Below are positions 42,076 through 51,975 of a stretch of 64,000 bases of DNA, piece by piece (the stretch's first letter is position 1; each line of letters begins with the position of its first letter). The DNA is taken from positions 42,084-106,083 of the forward strand of contig JAGBCB010000041.1 in the NCBI GenBank assembly GCA_017938145.1, given 5' to 3'. A program made the position numbers and the translations under genes. Origin of the DNA: Lachnospiraceae bacterium (lineage in GTDB: Bacteria; Bacillota; Clostridia; Lachnospirales; Lachnospiraceae). The notes under the pieces are model-generated. The model was not told the origin of the DNA and made no database searches. It saw only the letters and a list, made by a program, of their open reading frames with translations.

Positions 42076-44013
42076 TTACGACATAATTGATTTTTTATCA
42101 GTTGCAACAATAACACTGTCATTACTAAAATATCCCTCCGGCCACTCAACATCGGTTTCTTCCTGAATCTGCACGGATGACTCCTTCTTTACCCTCTTCT
42201 TTTTTTCTTTTGGCTTTGGTTTCAGAAGACTGGTAAAATCTGCTTCTTCCCTTTCCGGATTCCTCCTCCATTCCGGTACATGTTCGCTTGCTCGGCATAC
42301 CTTAATTTTTTTGCTTTCCGGATGCAGTGTATAGTCATACTTCTCTACCTTCAGCACTTTCTGGCCTCTTAATATAATGAGTGCCTGGTCCAGGGGCAGA
42401 CGAAGTACCTCATCCGGAGTCATCAGCTTTCGTTTTCCTACCGAACTCGTCTGCCGGTAATCAGGGGTATAATCAGAAATCCGCATGGCATTTAGCTGTT
42501 TCGCCTCCGTCGATACAGCCACACTTACCTCACCAGTCCGGTTACTAATAAATTCAGCTGTCATTTCATCGGTGCACCCAAGAAACAGTTGGGTATCACA
42601 GTTACCGATAATCTCCTGCCATTTATTATCCGGATACCGGTTCTGCATCTGGGGCAGGTTCTGGAAAATACAGCTGATGGACAATGCCCTGGAACGGATA
42701 GTGCTGATTTTCTTCGTCAGATCTGCAATAGTACATCCGCCATTGGCCAGTTCATCTGCCAGAATATGTACCGGTACAGGAAGCCTGCCACCCTCACCAT
42801 ATTTATCCGCATACTTCACTAACTTAATAAATACAAACGACATAAACAAAGAAGATAAAAAGTCAAATGCGGAATCCTGATCGGATGTGATACAAAAGTA
42901 AGCACATTTCTTTTGTCCCGGTAAGGTCAGACTGATTTCATCGAAGCTTGTGATTTTACAGATTAACTTATTCTGGAATACCTGCAGCCTGGTACCAAGG
43001 CCGATAATTACACCGCTGCGGACCGAATCCGCTGCCTGTTGAAAAATGTTATACGGTGCTTTAGCCGGATGGGAAACCGGAAGCAGGTCAAATAAACTGT
43101 TAAGCTCTTTTTCAGAATTTAGAGTCAGAAGCTTATACACCTGCCCAATGTTTTTTCCTTCCAGCGGGAATCCCTGGTCCACATACAGGACAAGTGCCTT
43201 TAACAGATTCATTTCTGCATTGTCCCAGAAATGATCTCCCTTCTCCGAACCGGTATTCTTTATGATTACATCACAAAATAACTGCGCCATAATCTCCTGC
43301 CCTTCCACCTCCGCCAGACAGTTCCAGCTGTCAGAGTTTTCCGGATCCACGAGATTAAATACCCGGACCAGATAATCATTTTCCTCCAGATACCATTTCA
43401 TATCCCCGTAAAGCTCGGATTTCGGATCTGTGATAACCAGGCTTTCTCCTCTTGCAACGCACTGGAAGATGACATTCCTTGCATATGCACGGCTTTTCAT
43501 GGAACCACTGGCACCAAACACAGCTACATTTCGGTTCATCCTTGTATGTTCCGGCAGACAGACTGCCTTACCTTCCAGTTTTCCCAGAATCACACCCTTC
43601 GTCTGTGATACATCTGATACCAGTTCCAGTACCTTATTCATTTCCGGCTCACTCATAAATCCGGAAGTTCCATAGGTGCCTTTATCCGAATATGTCAGGT
43701 TACGTTCCTTATCAAAGGTCCCTTTTCCACCAAATCCCATTCGCATGACAAAAATAATCAATACCCCAAATAAAACAGAGCAAAATAAAAGGCCGTACAA
43801 GTTATACGGTACTACTGTCATTGCTTTTATACAGGCTGCGATTTCACCGGACGGAAACTTTGGGGCTGTTTCATAACCAAAAACCGACCCATTGTCATTC
43901 CACTCATTATAGTTAATCATGAACTGCGCTATAAAGCCGCTGGCATAAAGAATCACAAAAAGAAGCACCGGTAATACAACACAGATGCATACCGTTTTCT
44001 TTTTATCCCACAT
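42076..44013 (-). CDS. virD4: VirD4/TraG-type coupling protein
   Basis: 645 residues from ATG 44013, with AAGGAGG 12 bases upstream. Two N-terminal membrane helices (VLPVLLFVILYASGFI; GLLFCSVLFGVLIIFVMRMG). Walker A 'AVFGASGSMKSRAYARNVIF' near residue 160-175, Walker B 'PVHILADELANGGCTIADLT', and 'CIFQNLPQMQNRYP'. Hexameric ATPase that hands the DNA-relaxase complex to the secretion channel. The basic, Glu/Lys-rich C-terminus is long. Overlaps the next upstream gene by 11 bases. Confidence 0.9.
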   Translation of the reverse strand: MWDKKKTVCICVVLPVLLFVILYASGFIAQFMINYNEWNDNGSVFGYETAPKFPSGEIAACIKAMTVVPYNLYGLLFCSVLFGVLIIFVMRMGFGGKGTFDKERNLTYSDKGTYGTSGFMSEPEMNKVLELVSDVSQTKGVILGKLEGKAVCLPEHTRMNRNVAVFGASGSMKSRAYARNVIFQCVARGESLVITDPKSELYGDMKWYLEENDYLVRVFNLVDPENSDSWNCLAEVEGQEIMAQLFCDVIIKNTGSEKGDHFWDNAEMNLLKALVLYVDQGFPLEGKNIGQVYKLLTLNSEKELNSLFDLLPVSHPAKAPYNIFQQAADSVRSGVIIGLGTRLQVFQNKLICKITSFDEISLTLPGQKKCAYFCITSDQDSAFDFLSSLFMSFVFIKLVKYADKYGEGGRLPVPVHILADELANGGCTIADLTKKISTIRSRALSISCIFQNLPQMQNRYPDNKWQEIIGNCDTQLFLGCTDEMTAEFISNRTGEVSVAVSTEAKQLNAMRISDYTPDYRQTSSVGKRKLMTPDEVLRLPLDQALIILRGQKVLKVEKYDYTLHPESKKIKVCRASEHVPEWRRNPEREEADFTSLLKPKPKEKKKRVKKESSVQIQEETDVEWPEGYFSNDSVIVATDKKSIMS

Positions 44014-45127
44014 CTGTAATGTACCTCCTTTTAAACTTCTCCAAATCAATAGTTTCAAGCATGACTGCCCCACCAAAGTACTCTTCCAGCGCTTCTTTCT
44101 GGAAATCAAAACAGATAACTTTTCCTTTGAGTCCATGAAGCGACAAGTATGTAAAGAACCTGGTTATTCTTAACATTTCAAAATCATGGCACAGTAGAAC
44201 CGGTAAACCTTCACTGACAGCATCATGCTCCAGCCCCAGTGTTCTGTCCGCCGGAAGAAGGTCTGAAACCAAAAGCTTCTCCAGCTCATTTCTTAGCTCC
44301 GCATTACAAAGTAACTGAAGCATCACCTCCCCTTCTTTGGATGCAGGAATAAAATGATAGCCATCGAAGCTTGCATCCAGACAGAAGAAACTCTTTTTAT
44401 ATCCGCCGGTACTTTTCATCAGCTTTACGGCCATGTCCATGTTTTCTCCGATTATCAAAGCCCTGATTGGTGTATCCGGATGGTACCAGGGATAGAAATT
44501 ATTTTTTGATAACACACCCCGGCTGGCATGGAACTGAAGCAAGGTCTTTACTTTCAGTTCTGTCCGGTACTCCCATTTCATTAAGGAACCTCCGGTATAA
44601 TAAACTGCATATAAACGTCTTGGCGCCAGTAAAACTCCCATCGTTCTTGAGTTATTGATTTTCACCGCTTCTGCTCCAAGTTCCTTTACCTCTCTTGCCT
44701 GATAAAATGCAGGGAGTTTTAGATTCCGCTGCTTCGTGGCATCTTGGGTAAACAGAAATTTCTTCTCATCGCGATACAGACTAACGCCTGCATTCTGCAG
44801 CATGACATATACAATAGAAGTCTGCTGAAGTCTGAGCCTTCGTGTAAAATCGCTCCTCGGGCGGTTGGTATCTGTATTCCCGCTTAGATAAAACAAAAAC
44901 CGGTCCGGGTTACTGCCAATCAGAAACTTTTTGCCCCTGTTCGTCAGTCTGTATCCCCGCAACCGGTCCCTATAGTGGGTTTTTATGTAACCCTCATCTT
45001 TTAATTTAGTAATAAGCTTTTCCGCATAACTTGGACTTATTCCCATATAGGTTATTATGTCTACGCTGCATTCTCCGGAAAGTGCAATCAATGACAGCAA
45101 TTGATATGCACAGGTATCAGTTTCCAA
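44003..45127 (-). CDS. Winged-helix protein of the transfer region (function unknown)
   Basis: 374 residues from TTG 45127 (AGGAGG nine bases upstream). Residues 1-70 form a winged helix ('YMGISPSYAEKLITKLKDEG', YIKTHYRDRLRGYRLTNRG). The remainder is alpha/beta and not recognised; the layout resembles replication-relaxation-type proteins found beside TraG in Firmicutes elements, but the match is weak. Preceded by a 173-base gap with duplicated CCGTTAAAAATCC. Confidence 0.55.
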   Translation of the reverse strand: METDTCAYQLLSLIALSGECSVDIITYMGISPSYAEKLITKLKDEGYIKTHYRDRLRGYRLTNRGKKFLIGSNPDRFLFYLSGNTDTNRPRSDFTRRLRLQQTSIVYVMLQNAGVSLYRDEKKFLFTQDATKQRNLKLPAFYQAREVKELGAEAVKINNSRTMGVLLAPRRLYAVYYTGGSLMKWEYRTELKVKTLLQFHASRGVLSKNNFYPWYHPDTPIRALIIGENMDMAVKLMKSTGGYKKSFFCLDASFDGYHFIPASKEGEVMLQLLCNAELRNELEKLLVSDLLPADRTLGLEHDAVSEGLPVLLCHDFEMLRITRFFTYLSLHGLKGKVICFDFQKEALEEYFGGAVMLETIDLEKFKRRYITDVG

Positions 45128-45300
45128 TGGTCTTTCCCTCCTATCTCAGATATGTTTTTCCACGGTCATTACATGTGAAATTTTACCATACCAGACTAAA
45201 ACTCCGTTAAAAATCCATTTTTTCAAAAGCTTCGAAGCAGGCATTTTATCACGCTTTCCATAACTTTTTACCATAGTCGGATTTATTTTTGAAAAATCCG

Positions 45301-45963
45301 TTAAAAATCCGATATCATTTTTCCCTGCTCTTCCTGCCTCTTAAGCCACATAGGAAATAAACTCTTTTCCATAATGGTAAGTATCGTGCAGTCCCGTTCA
45401 CCAAACTCCGTGGTATGGTAAGCATCACAAAACAATCCACTGTCATCCGTCAGAACAAATCCTGCCACTGTATCAATAATCTGTTTACATTCCAGATTAT
45501 CGTAATCCCGGATTCTTCTGGCAGATAATGCCTGGTCAAAAATATGAGAGAAACACACAACGCAGTCCCGAAATCTTGGAATGTCGTTTGTTTTCACATA
45601 GGTATTTAAACTGGCATACAACGGATCCGTTAAAAATGTAGTGTTTACACGCTTGGTACGCTTTGGCATCAGCCCGGGAAGTGTAATACAAACCATATCA
45701 CTCGTATGTTCTATGGTAATCCCCTGTACTTTAGCCACCCGTTCCATTAACGTCTGGCGTTCCACCAGATTAGCTGCAAATATCAAATTTCTTAATGAGC
45801 ACGCAACCTTCTCAGCTCTTTGCGCGGCATCCATACTAAGCTCTTCATAATTCTTCCCATAAACACCTGTATTGGTAATCTTCATGGCATTTATCGTATT
45901 TGACAGCTTTGGCAGTTCCTCAGCAATCTTGGATAACCGCGCGGATAATGTAAATTGATCCAT
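45301..45963 (-). CDS. Conserved conjugative-element protein (DUF6100-like)
   Basis: 220 residues, helical N-terminus (LSKIAEELPKLSNTINAMKI) and a mixed C-terminus with 'PRFRDCVVCFSHIFDQALSA'. From memory, similar proteins beside DUF5697 genes are called DUF6100; the name is uncertain. Starts one base after the DUF5697-like stop, so the two are coupled. Function unknown. Confidence 0.5.
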   Translation of the reverse strand: MDQFTLSARLSKIAEELPKLSNTINAMKITNTGVYGKNYEELSMDAAQRAEKVACSLRNLIFAANLVERQTLMERVAKVQGITIEHTSDMVCITLPGLMPKRTKRVNTTFLTDPLYASLNTYVKTNDIPRFRDCVVCFSHIFDQALSARRIRDYDNLECKQIIDTVAGFVLTDDSGLFCDAYHTTEFGERDCTILTIMEKSLFPMWLKRQEEQGKMISDF

Positions 45964-46503
45964 CTAACTCTCTTTCTCTCCTTGTTTCCTGAAATATTGA
46001 ATTTTACCATCCGGAAGGACAATGCAGTATGCTGTAATCCCCGGAAAATGAATCCGGGATATCTGCTCCGGATGTTCGACGATAACCAGCCGGTGCGGTG
46101 AACCTTCTCCATAGACCCTTAATGCATGGTTTAGTACCACTTCCTTTTCAAAAGGCACATATATCACATCAAAAATATCTTTGTCTGTGTAAAAGGTCAG
46201 AGCAACCGGATATTCACTGACTGTATGGTATGTAATCTCCGGATAAAAATCCAGCAGTACCCAGAAGGCTGCAATCACAGCCTGATTATATGTTCCCTCC
46301 TTTGTATAATGCACCATTCCCTTTTCCGTATCCACTGCCAGTCTCCCGCTCTTTTCCAAGCGTCCAAGCAGCATCTTCAGTTTTTCCTCTCCCAATTCCG
46401 GGAATAGCCTGCCAAGCTGTGCGATTTCAAGAGACCGGTACACAGAAACCAGCCGGGTTATCTTTAACAGGTGGTTTTCCTGTTCCTTACTTACAAGCTT
46501 CAT
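45964..46503 (-). CDS. Conserved conjugative-element protein (DUF5697-like)
   Basis: 179 residues. N-terminal wHTH-like helices 'ITRLVSVYRSLEIAQLGRLF' and KLKMLLGRLEKSGRL, then alpha/beta 'ITYHTVSEYPVALTFYTDKD'. From memory this resembles DUF5697 of Firmicutes elements. AGGAG site upstream of ATG 46503. Probably a regulator or accessory of transfer. Confidence 0.55.
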   Translation of the reverse strand: MKLVSKEQENHLLKITRLVSVYRSLEIAQLGRLFPELGEEKLKMLLGRLEKSGRLAVDTEKGMVHYTKEGTYNQAVIAAFWVLLDFYPEITYHTVSEYPVALTFYTDKDIFDVIYVPFEKEVVLNHALRVYGEGSPHRLVIVEHPEQISRIHFPGITAYCIVLPDGKIQYFRKQGEKES

Positions 46504-46579
46504 AAATCACTCCTTTATTACCAACTAATACATATTGTTTATGTAATCTTTACTTACTGAAATTTAAACCACTTTTTCC

Positions 46580-46594
46580 TGCAAATTATTTGCA
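46580..46594. promoter_or_regulatory. Palindrome in the gap after virB4
   Basis: Perfect TGCAAAT-T-ATTTGCA palindrome, upstream of the DUF5697-like gene in the 117-base gap. A candidate operator for the virD4 segment of the transfer region; no clear -35/-10 could be fixed. Confidence 0.4.
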
Positions 46595-46620
46595 CATAAT
46601 CTGTACATACACATTACGTA

Positions 46621-49551
46621 TTAGCCTGCTTCCAACATTCTCTGCCGTTCCTTTTCCAACAGCCGCTTCAGTTCCAAACGGTCTGTGGTAATCAGTTCTT
46701 TTTCCAGTTCCGAAGCTTTAAATTCCACGGTGACATTATTGTTATTTGTAGAAATAAGTCCGCTGCCTCGTTCAAAATGTGTCACTGCCATTGTTTCAGC
46801 TTCTGATAAATGCAGAATCGACTGCACACGCATTGCTTCTTCGTCCTCCAGATTCAGTACAATCTTGGTCTTTGAATTGTTAATAATACCTTTACCATAC
46901 TTACCATCTTCCAAAGCAAAAAAGTCATTCAAATCCTGGGTAGCACAGATGGCAGAACCACCATAGCCACGGATAATCTTAAAGATTTCCAATACAAACT
47001 CTGCCGCCAGCCGATTCGAACCGGCACCAATCAGCTGCCATGTCTCATCAATGTAAATAGCTTTTTCTACCGTCCTGTCTTCCTTAGCTTTATCCCATAC
47101 AAAATCCAGAGCAACAAACATTCCCACAGTAAGCAAATCACCGGTCAGTTCTGAGATATCAAGCACTGTGTATTTGTTGTCCAGATTCACGTTGGTCTGC
47201 TGGTTAAACGTAGATGCCGAACCATTTACCAGCCGGTTCATGATATTAGCCAGCCTTCTGGTATTCGGATTTTCTTTCAGGATATTATAAGTATCTCCAA
47301 GGATTGGCATTTCCTTATACTGTCCCGGATGCTCCGGATCTAACAAACTTTCGTTGTTATGGGTAATACCCTTTTTCTTATATGTCTGTATCAATGCTTC
47401 ATCAAGCAGCTGCTTTTCTTCATGGGACATATCCGGAATCAATAAAGAGAAGAAAATATGCAGTCGCTGGATTTTAGCAGCCAACAGTGATTTTTCTGTC
47501 TGTGGGCCATCCAGTATATCACTGGCGGATGAATCCACTTTTCTGATTTCCATGACATTGATACAGTTTTTAGAAGCCGGCGATATCGAAATGAACTCCC
47601 CTCCGATATTCGTGCAGGCCCGGTGGAACTCATGGCCTTTTAACGGTGCAATAATGAATACCTGGACATTCTTTCTTCTCATGCGCAGAGCCATCAGCTG
47701 CATCAGGAATGTTTTACCCGCTCCAGATGTTCCAAGGATGGCCATATTCGCATTCTTATAAACTCTGGAATTAAAAATATCCACAATAATAAGCGAATTG
47801 TTGTGCTTGTTTACCCCAAGAAGTATTCCGTTATCATCACACATTTCAAAAGATGTAAACGGATAACAGCTGGCTACACTTGTTGTAAGGATATTTCTCT
47901 TGGAGCGTTCAAAGAGGCTCTTATCCAAAGATACCAATGGCAGTGCAGAAAGCAGTGCCTGTTCCTCCCTGAAGTGGCAGGATACAGATTCCATGTCCTG
48001 CGAAAGAAGCAGTTTCTTCATTTCATTGGTACGCCACTCCAGTTCCTCCAAACTGTCTGCTGTGATTGTGATAAGGATATTCATATAATAGAAATCCTCA
48101 TTGGCTGCCAGCCCTTCCTTTAAGAAATATCCGGACCGGATGGCACTGTCTAAATCATCATAGTCTGTATTCGTATCGGACGTATCTTTGATTTTAGAAC
48201 GGTTGATTCTAAGCTGCTGTCCCAGTTTCTGTACTATCCTGTCTTTTGGCTGCCGTTCAAAGAAGATATCTACATCTATGCCTTCTCCTGCATTTACAAA
48301 CAATGACATCCATCCGGCACAAACCTGCGCCCGGTAACCGTAAGACGGTACCAGCAGATAACTATGATATATCCCATCCATTTTCACGTAGTTACCGTGA
48401 GTATAATCAATGCTGTCCGGTGCCATAAACTCGGTTGCAGGTATACGGTCAATTTCATCCCTTCGTCCTGCATTGATGTATTTACCAATTACTTCATTTA
48501 CCCGTACGTTAATAGGCTTTACTGCACTGGTTCTCCGGTTCAGAATACTGTAAAATACTTCTGTTGCCAGTTCATCATCTGCTTCTGCCACTACGACCTC
48601 ATTACCACACTGCTTCAGATATGTCTTTGCATTGCGTGCCACCGTGGTAAGGGAATTGATTGCTTCTGTTTCCATATCTCCATGATTGGCAGTCAGCGGT
48701 TCATATTCAAATGCAATAAAAAAACGCCGTGTGGTGGCCTCTTTTGAGCCAATACGGCGGATCAGATTTTCATAATCTTTCTGTAGCATCAGACATCGTT
48801 CATCAGTTTCCTGTTTCATTTCCTCACGGATGGAATTTAAGTGCTGATTGATGTCTGCCCGCTTTGTAAGTACCTTAAACTGCAGTTTTACCGGACTGAT
48901 TTTTAAATAGCTTATAAAGGAATATATAATGTTTCTTTGTTCCCTTGCACTCCTTAAAAGAAAATTGATTGGAATTACTTCAATAATTTTTACATACCTG
49001 TGATCCTTTGTATAAATAATCCCGTTTTCAATCTTTTTTATTGGCAGATAAGAGGCAACCGGGTTCATCGGTTCTACTTCTTTTACTATTGTTTTTTTCT
49101 GCGTTTTCTCAGACTGCTTTGCCTCTTTTCTTTCCTTGAACTGCCCAAATTCTTCTGCAAAATCCTCTTTTTTAGGCTTGATATTCTTTTCCTTTTTCTT
49201 TTTATTCCCCTTTTCCTGTTCTGCCTGCGGCTTTTCCATTGCGCCTACCACCCGTTTTTTCTTCAGGTAAGCGCAGAAATTCAGAATAAATGAACTGAAG
49301 CTTTCTCCATCCATTCCGATAAGTGCAAGCAGCGCAGCAGGAAGTACTGTCACACATGCAATAATAATCTTTGTTGTCAATGACACCGGAATATGAAACA
49401 CCGGAATTCCTATCGCTATAGCAATTACCACTGCTTCTACCGCATTTCGAAGTCTTATTGTTCCACCGAGTATTGTGCCGGTATCGATAAAATTGGGCGG
49501 GATAATATATATATCACTTTCATCCTGTCCTGTTGTTTTCTGTATCGACAT
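46621..49551 (-). CDS. virB4: VirB3-VirB4 fusion, conjugation ATPase
   Basis: 976 residues. Residues 1-95 are a PrgI/VirB3-like membrane part: 'IPPNFIDTGTILGGTIRLRN' then two helices (AVEAVVIAIAIGIPVF; IIIACVTVLPAALLALIG). A basic Lys/Glu linker (about 105-160) leads into the VirB4 domain: Walker A 'AILGTSGAGKTFLMQLMALR' near 575-590 and Walker B region 'AIYIDETWQLIGAGSNRLAA' near 820. Fused VirB3-VirB4 proteins are known elsewhere. It energises the transfer channel. Confidence 0.9.
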   Translation of the reverse strand: MSIQKTTGQDESDIYIIPPNFIDTGTILGGTIRLRNAVEAVVIAIAIGIPVFHIPVSLTTKIIIACVTVLPAALLALIGMDGESFSSFILNFCAYLKKKRVVGAMEKPQAEQEKGNKKKKEKNIKPKKEDFAEEFGQFKERKEAKQSEKTQKKTIVKEVEPMNPVASYLPIKKIENGIIYTKDHRYVKIIEVIPINFLLRSAREQRNIIYSFISYLKISPVKLQFKVLTKRADINQHLNSIREEMKQETDERCLMLQKDYENLIRRIGSKEATTRRFFIAFEYEPLTANHGDMETEAINSLTTVARNAKTYLKQCGNEVVVAEADDELATEVFYSILNRRTSAVKPINVRVNEVIGKYINAGRRDEIDRIPATEFMAPDSIDYTHGNYVKMDGIYHSYLLVPSYGYRAQVCAGWMSLFVNAGEGIDVDIFFERQPKDRIVQKLGQQLRINRSKIKDTSDTNTDYDDLDSAIRSGYFLKEGLAANEDFYYMNILITITADSLEELEWRTNEMKKLLLSQDMESVSCHFREEQALLSALPLVSLDKSLFERSKRNILTTSVASCYPFTSFEMCDDNGILLGVNKHNNSLIIVDIFNSRVYKNANMAILGTSGAGKTFLMQLMALRMRRKNVQVFIIAPLKGHEFHRACTNIGGEFISISPASKNCINVMEIRKVDSSASDILDGPQTEKSLLAAKIQRLHIFFSLLIPDMSHEEKQLLDEALIQTYKKKGITHNNESLLDPEHPGQYKEMPILGDTYNILKENPNTRRLANIMNRLVNGSASTFNQQTNVNLDNKYTVLDISELTGDLLTVGMFVALDFVWDKAKEDRTVEKAIYIDETWQLIGAGSNRLAAEFVLEIFKIIRGYGGSAICATQDLNDFFALEDGKYGKGIINNSKTKIVLNLEDEEAMRVQSILHLSEAETMAVTHFERGSGLISTNNNNVTVEFKASELEKELITTDRLELKRLLEKERQRMLEAG

Positions 49552-49565
49552 ACATGATAAACCTC

Positions 49566-50348
49566 CTAATTTATTTTCTGTACCATATCATTTAAAAACA
49601 GTTCCAGATTTCTTGCATAAACCTTTGCTGTTGCCTTCTGAGTTTCTGACAGTTCAAACACCTGTCCCGCCAAATACTCGCTTCCGGTATACAATACCGT
49701 ATACTCATAATGCGTTATTGTTACAGAGGTATCTGCTTCCTCATCGATTTTCTGGTATGTTGTCGTATTAACTGTATAAGAAAACATATTCTTTAAGTTC
49801 CTGCGCAACAGCCATTTCAGATTCCAGAGACTGATGTCCTGATAATTATTTTTTGAAGCACAGTACTGGGAGATAACCAGGGAGCTCTCATACACGATGT
49901 TTCCTGCAAACGTATCTGTAATGCTGTATTCGCATCCATCTTCCAGTTTTTCAGCTTCTTTTTCAATCTTTTTAATAACATCATCATGTTTTTCTTTCAG
50001 GACTTCTTCAATAGCACTTTCTGCTTCAGCCAGATTTTCCAGTATCTCATTACTATCCATTAATACCGTTTTCGATGCTCCCTGGATTCCATCAGCTCCA
50101 AAAATCAAAGACGGAAGCATCATCACATAAATAACCGGCAAAAACATAAGCAGGCAAAAGGCCGCTATTGCTTTACCAATAATCTTTCTACCTTCCCACA
50201 GGGCAGATGCCATCATACCATACGGTCCAGCAGCAGCTCCTTTCGCCACACCGGCAAGTGCTTTTCCTGATTTTACAGCACCTTTTGCAAAACCGGCGCT
50301 CGCTGCCACCTGCGAGAAAACAGAGTTATCTTTTTTATCCTCTGCCAT
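49566..50348 (-). CDS. Membrane protein of the conjugation channel, lacks a hydrolase domain
   Basis: 260 residues. A Gly/Ala-rich start (AKGAVKSGKALAGVAKGAAA) and one membrane helix (about 58-80, 'AIAAFCLLMFLPVIYVMMLP'), then a helical extracytoplasmic domain. It resembles the N-terminal part of VirB1/CHAP-type cell-wall hydrolases of Gram-positive T4SS, but no NlpC/CHAP or lysozyme-like domain follows. Starts directly at the previous stop. Confidence 0.6.
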   Translation of the reverse strand: MAEDKKDNSVFSQVAASAGFAKGAVKSGKALAGVAKGAAAGPYGMMASALWEGRKIIGKAIAAFCLLMFLPVIYVMMLPSLIFGADGIQGASKTVLMDSNEILENLAEAESAIEEVLKEKHDDVIKKIEKEAEKLEDGCEYSITDTFAGNIVYESSLVISQYCASKNNYQDISLWNLKWLLRRNLKNMFSYTVNTTTYQKIDEEADTSVTITHYEYTVLYTGSEYLAGQVFELSETQKATAKVYARNLELFLNDMVQKIN

Positions 50349-51233
50349 CTACACACGCTCCTTCCTTTTCGGCATCGCAGGCAGACGCTGTACAATGTGT
50401 TCTCTGTACGCAATCTCTCCAGATTCTTTCATGTATGGTGTACGGTCAACTGTATCTTCGGCATACTGCCGGTACCACATTGAATTATCCGCCGCAATCA
50501 CGGTCTCATAATGACCTTCCGGAGCCATATACTGCTCCGTACTGTACATTCCAAATTCTGTTCCGTTTGGATGTTCCACCGATACTTCAGTACCCATGAT
50601 TCTGCCACCGCCAATCTCTACATTTCTGTAGCTTGGAGCATCTGCCATATCATTCTGTCCAAGGTACGAAGTCAGTGCCTGAGCTGCCTGTTTTCCGGTC
50701 ATGGAACCGGTATAACTGATATTGCCCTGTGCCACTGCTCCCGTTACATTATTCGCAAACTCTCCGCCTTTTTTAAGCGATGCCTCAAATGCCATCCGGC
50801 TGACCGGATTATGTTTCTGTCCGGTCATAGTACTTGCCGCACTCTGTCCAAACCGCCTTCCTACAGCTCCGGCAAGTCCACCGTTCATAAAGGAAGTATT
50901 GCTTGTTGTTCCACCATGATAAGAACCTCCACGGAACATAGAATTTCCGGTCAGTGACTTGGCCGTTGAGAATCCTCTGGCAGCTATCATAAGTTCTGCC
51001 ATCATGGACCCTCCCGTATGCCCTACGTTAATACCCAGGCTCGACATAAAGCTATCAATCTTCTGGCTGATTTTAAGGAACGCAATCGCACAAAGAAACC
51101 AGATAAAAATACTGCCCGCTGCAGCTTCTTTTCCTACAGCCTCCACTTCTGCTTCCGTTACTGCATATACAGTTACCGGATTTGATAACAACATGACAAC
51201 TGCAGGAATAATACATAGTAATCTCTTTTTCAT
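50349..51233 (-). CDS. Conjugation protein with signal peptide and Gly/Ser-rich body
   Basis: 294 residues: signal peptide (LLCIIPAVVMLLSNPVTVYA), one further hydrophobic helix (AAAGSIFIWFLCAIAFLKIS) and a Gly/Ser/Met-rich segment 'GGSYHGGTTSNTSFMNGGLA' about 95-115. No named domain. Located between the VirB6-like and VirB1-like genes, so part of the channel. AGGAGG site. Confidence 0.6.
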   Translation of the reverse strand: MKKRLLCIIPAVVMLLSNPVTVYAVTEAEVEAVGKEAAAGSIFIWFLCAIAFLKISQKIDSFMSSLGINVGHTGGSMMAELMIAARGFSTAKSLTGNSMFRGGSYHGGTTSNTSFMNGGLAGAVGRRFGQSAASTMTGQKHNPVSRMAFEASLKKGGEFANNVTGAVAQGNISYTGSMTGKQAAQALTSYLGQNDMADAPSYRNVEIGGGRIMGTEVSVEHPNGTEFGMYSTEQYMAPEGHYETVIAADNSMWYRQYAEDTVDRTPYMKESGEIAYREHIVQRLPAMPKRKERV

Positions 51234-51243
51234 CCGTCTCCTC

Positions 51244-51954
51244 CTATAGTGACAATGGGTTTGCTAAAAAACTACCGACCATGGAAGTAAATAACCGCAG
51301 ACACCACGCATTCATAATCAACAGAAAAATCTGTCCTCCAAGCATTCTGCACCAGGATTTAAAAATATTTGATGTGCTCTGTGATGCACCTGTAGCAAAG
51401 GCAATCGGAGCTGTAAATATAATTACACCCAGTAAGATGTACCGTTCTGCTGCTTCAAATAACAGCTTGATATAATTCCATGCCAGAATCAGAACTAAAA
51501 TCAGTGCAATGATAGCCACGGAACCATTTGCCACCACACCAAGTACCGTCAGAATGACAGAATTAAAATCTGCAAAGTCAAGTGGTGGAAGGTCAGAACC
51601 CAGTATCCAGGAATACGGTGTCCCTCCGATTGCAAGCACCATGTCTGTAATATCCTCGCAGTAATAAATCAGTACAATGAAAATCACAGAACGTATGACA
51701 AGTTTTATCGGTTCCTCTGCTTCCACACCTGCAATCAGCCCAAAATTTTTAAACAACTGCCATATCAGATTCAGAAGCACCAATCCGATTGCTGTTGCCA
51801 CGAAAATATCGTACATTGTCTTTGCCGCCGGAAAGTATCTTAGGAATGTGTCCATGTTACACCCCAGAGTACCAAGCACAGAGGTTGTAATCAGATCAAG
51901 GACATTCATTACCTGGTCGGCTATCCATTCCACTATGCCGTCAAGTATTCCCAC
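51244..51954 (-). CDS. VirB6/TrbL-like polytopic channel protein
   Basis: 236 residues from GTG 51954 (GGGAGG upstream) with five or six membrane helices: 'MYDIFVATAIGLVLLNLIWQ', LVIRSVIFIVLIYY, 'GSVAIIALILVLILAWNYIK', 'LGVIIFTAPIAFATGASQST' and the last near residue 210. Fits the inner-membrane DNA-channel component of Gram-positive T4SS. Confidence 0.75.
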   Translation of the reverse strand: MGILDGIVEWIADQVMNVLDLITTSVLGTLGCNMDTFLRYFPAAKTMYDIFVATAIGLVLLNLIWQLFKNFGLIAGVEAEEPIKLVIRSVIFIVLIYYCEDITDMVLAIGGTPYSWILGSDLPPLDFADFNSVILTVLGVVANGSVAIIALILVLILAWNYIKLLFEAAERYILLGVIIFTAPIAFATGASQSTSNIFKSWCRMLGGQIFLLIMNAWCLRLFTSMVGSFLANPLSL

Positions 51955-51975
51955 GTTTCATACCTCCCATCATCC

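Noticed and set aside
45204-45311. Direct repeat CCGTTAAAAATCC (two copies) as an origin iteron set
   Set aside because: Only two copies, 95 bases apart, one at the end of a gene; too few for an iteron array.
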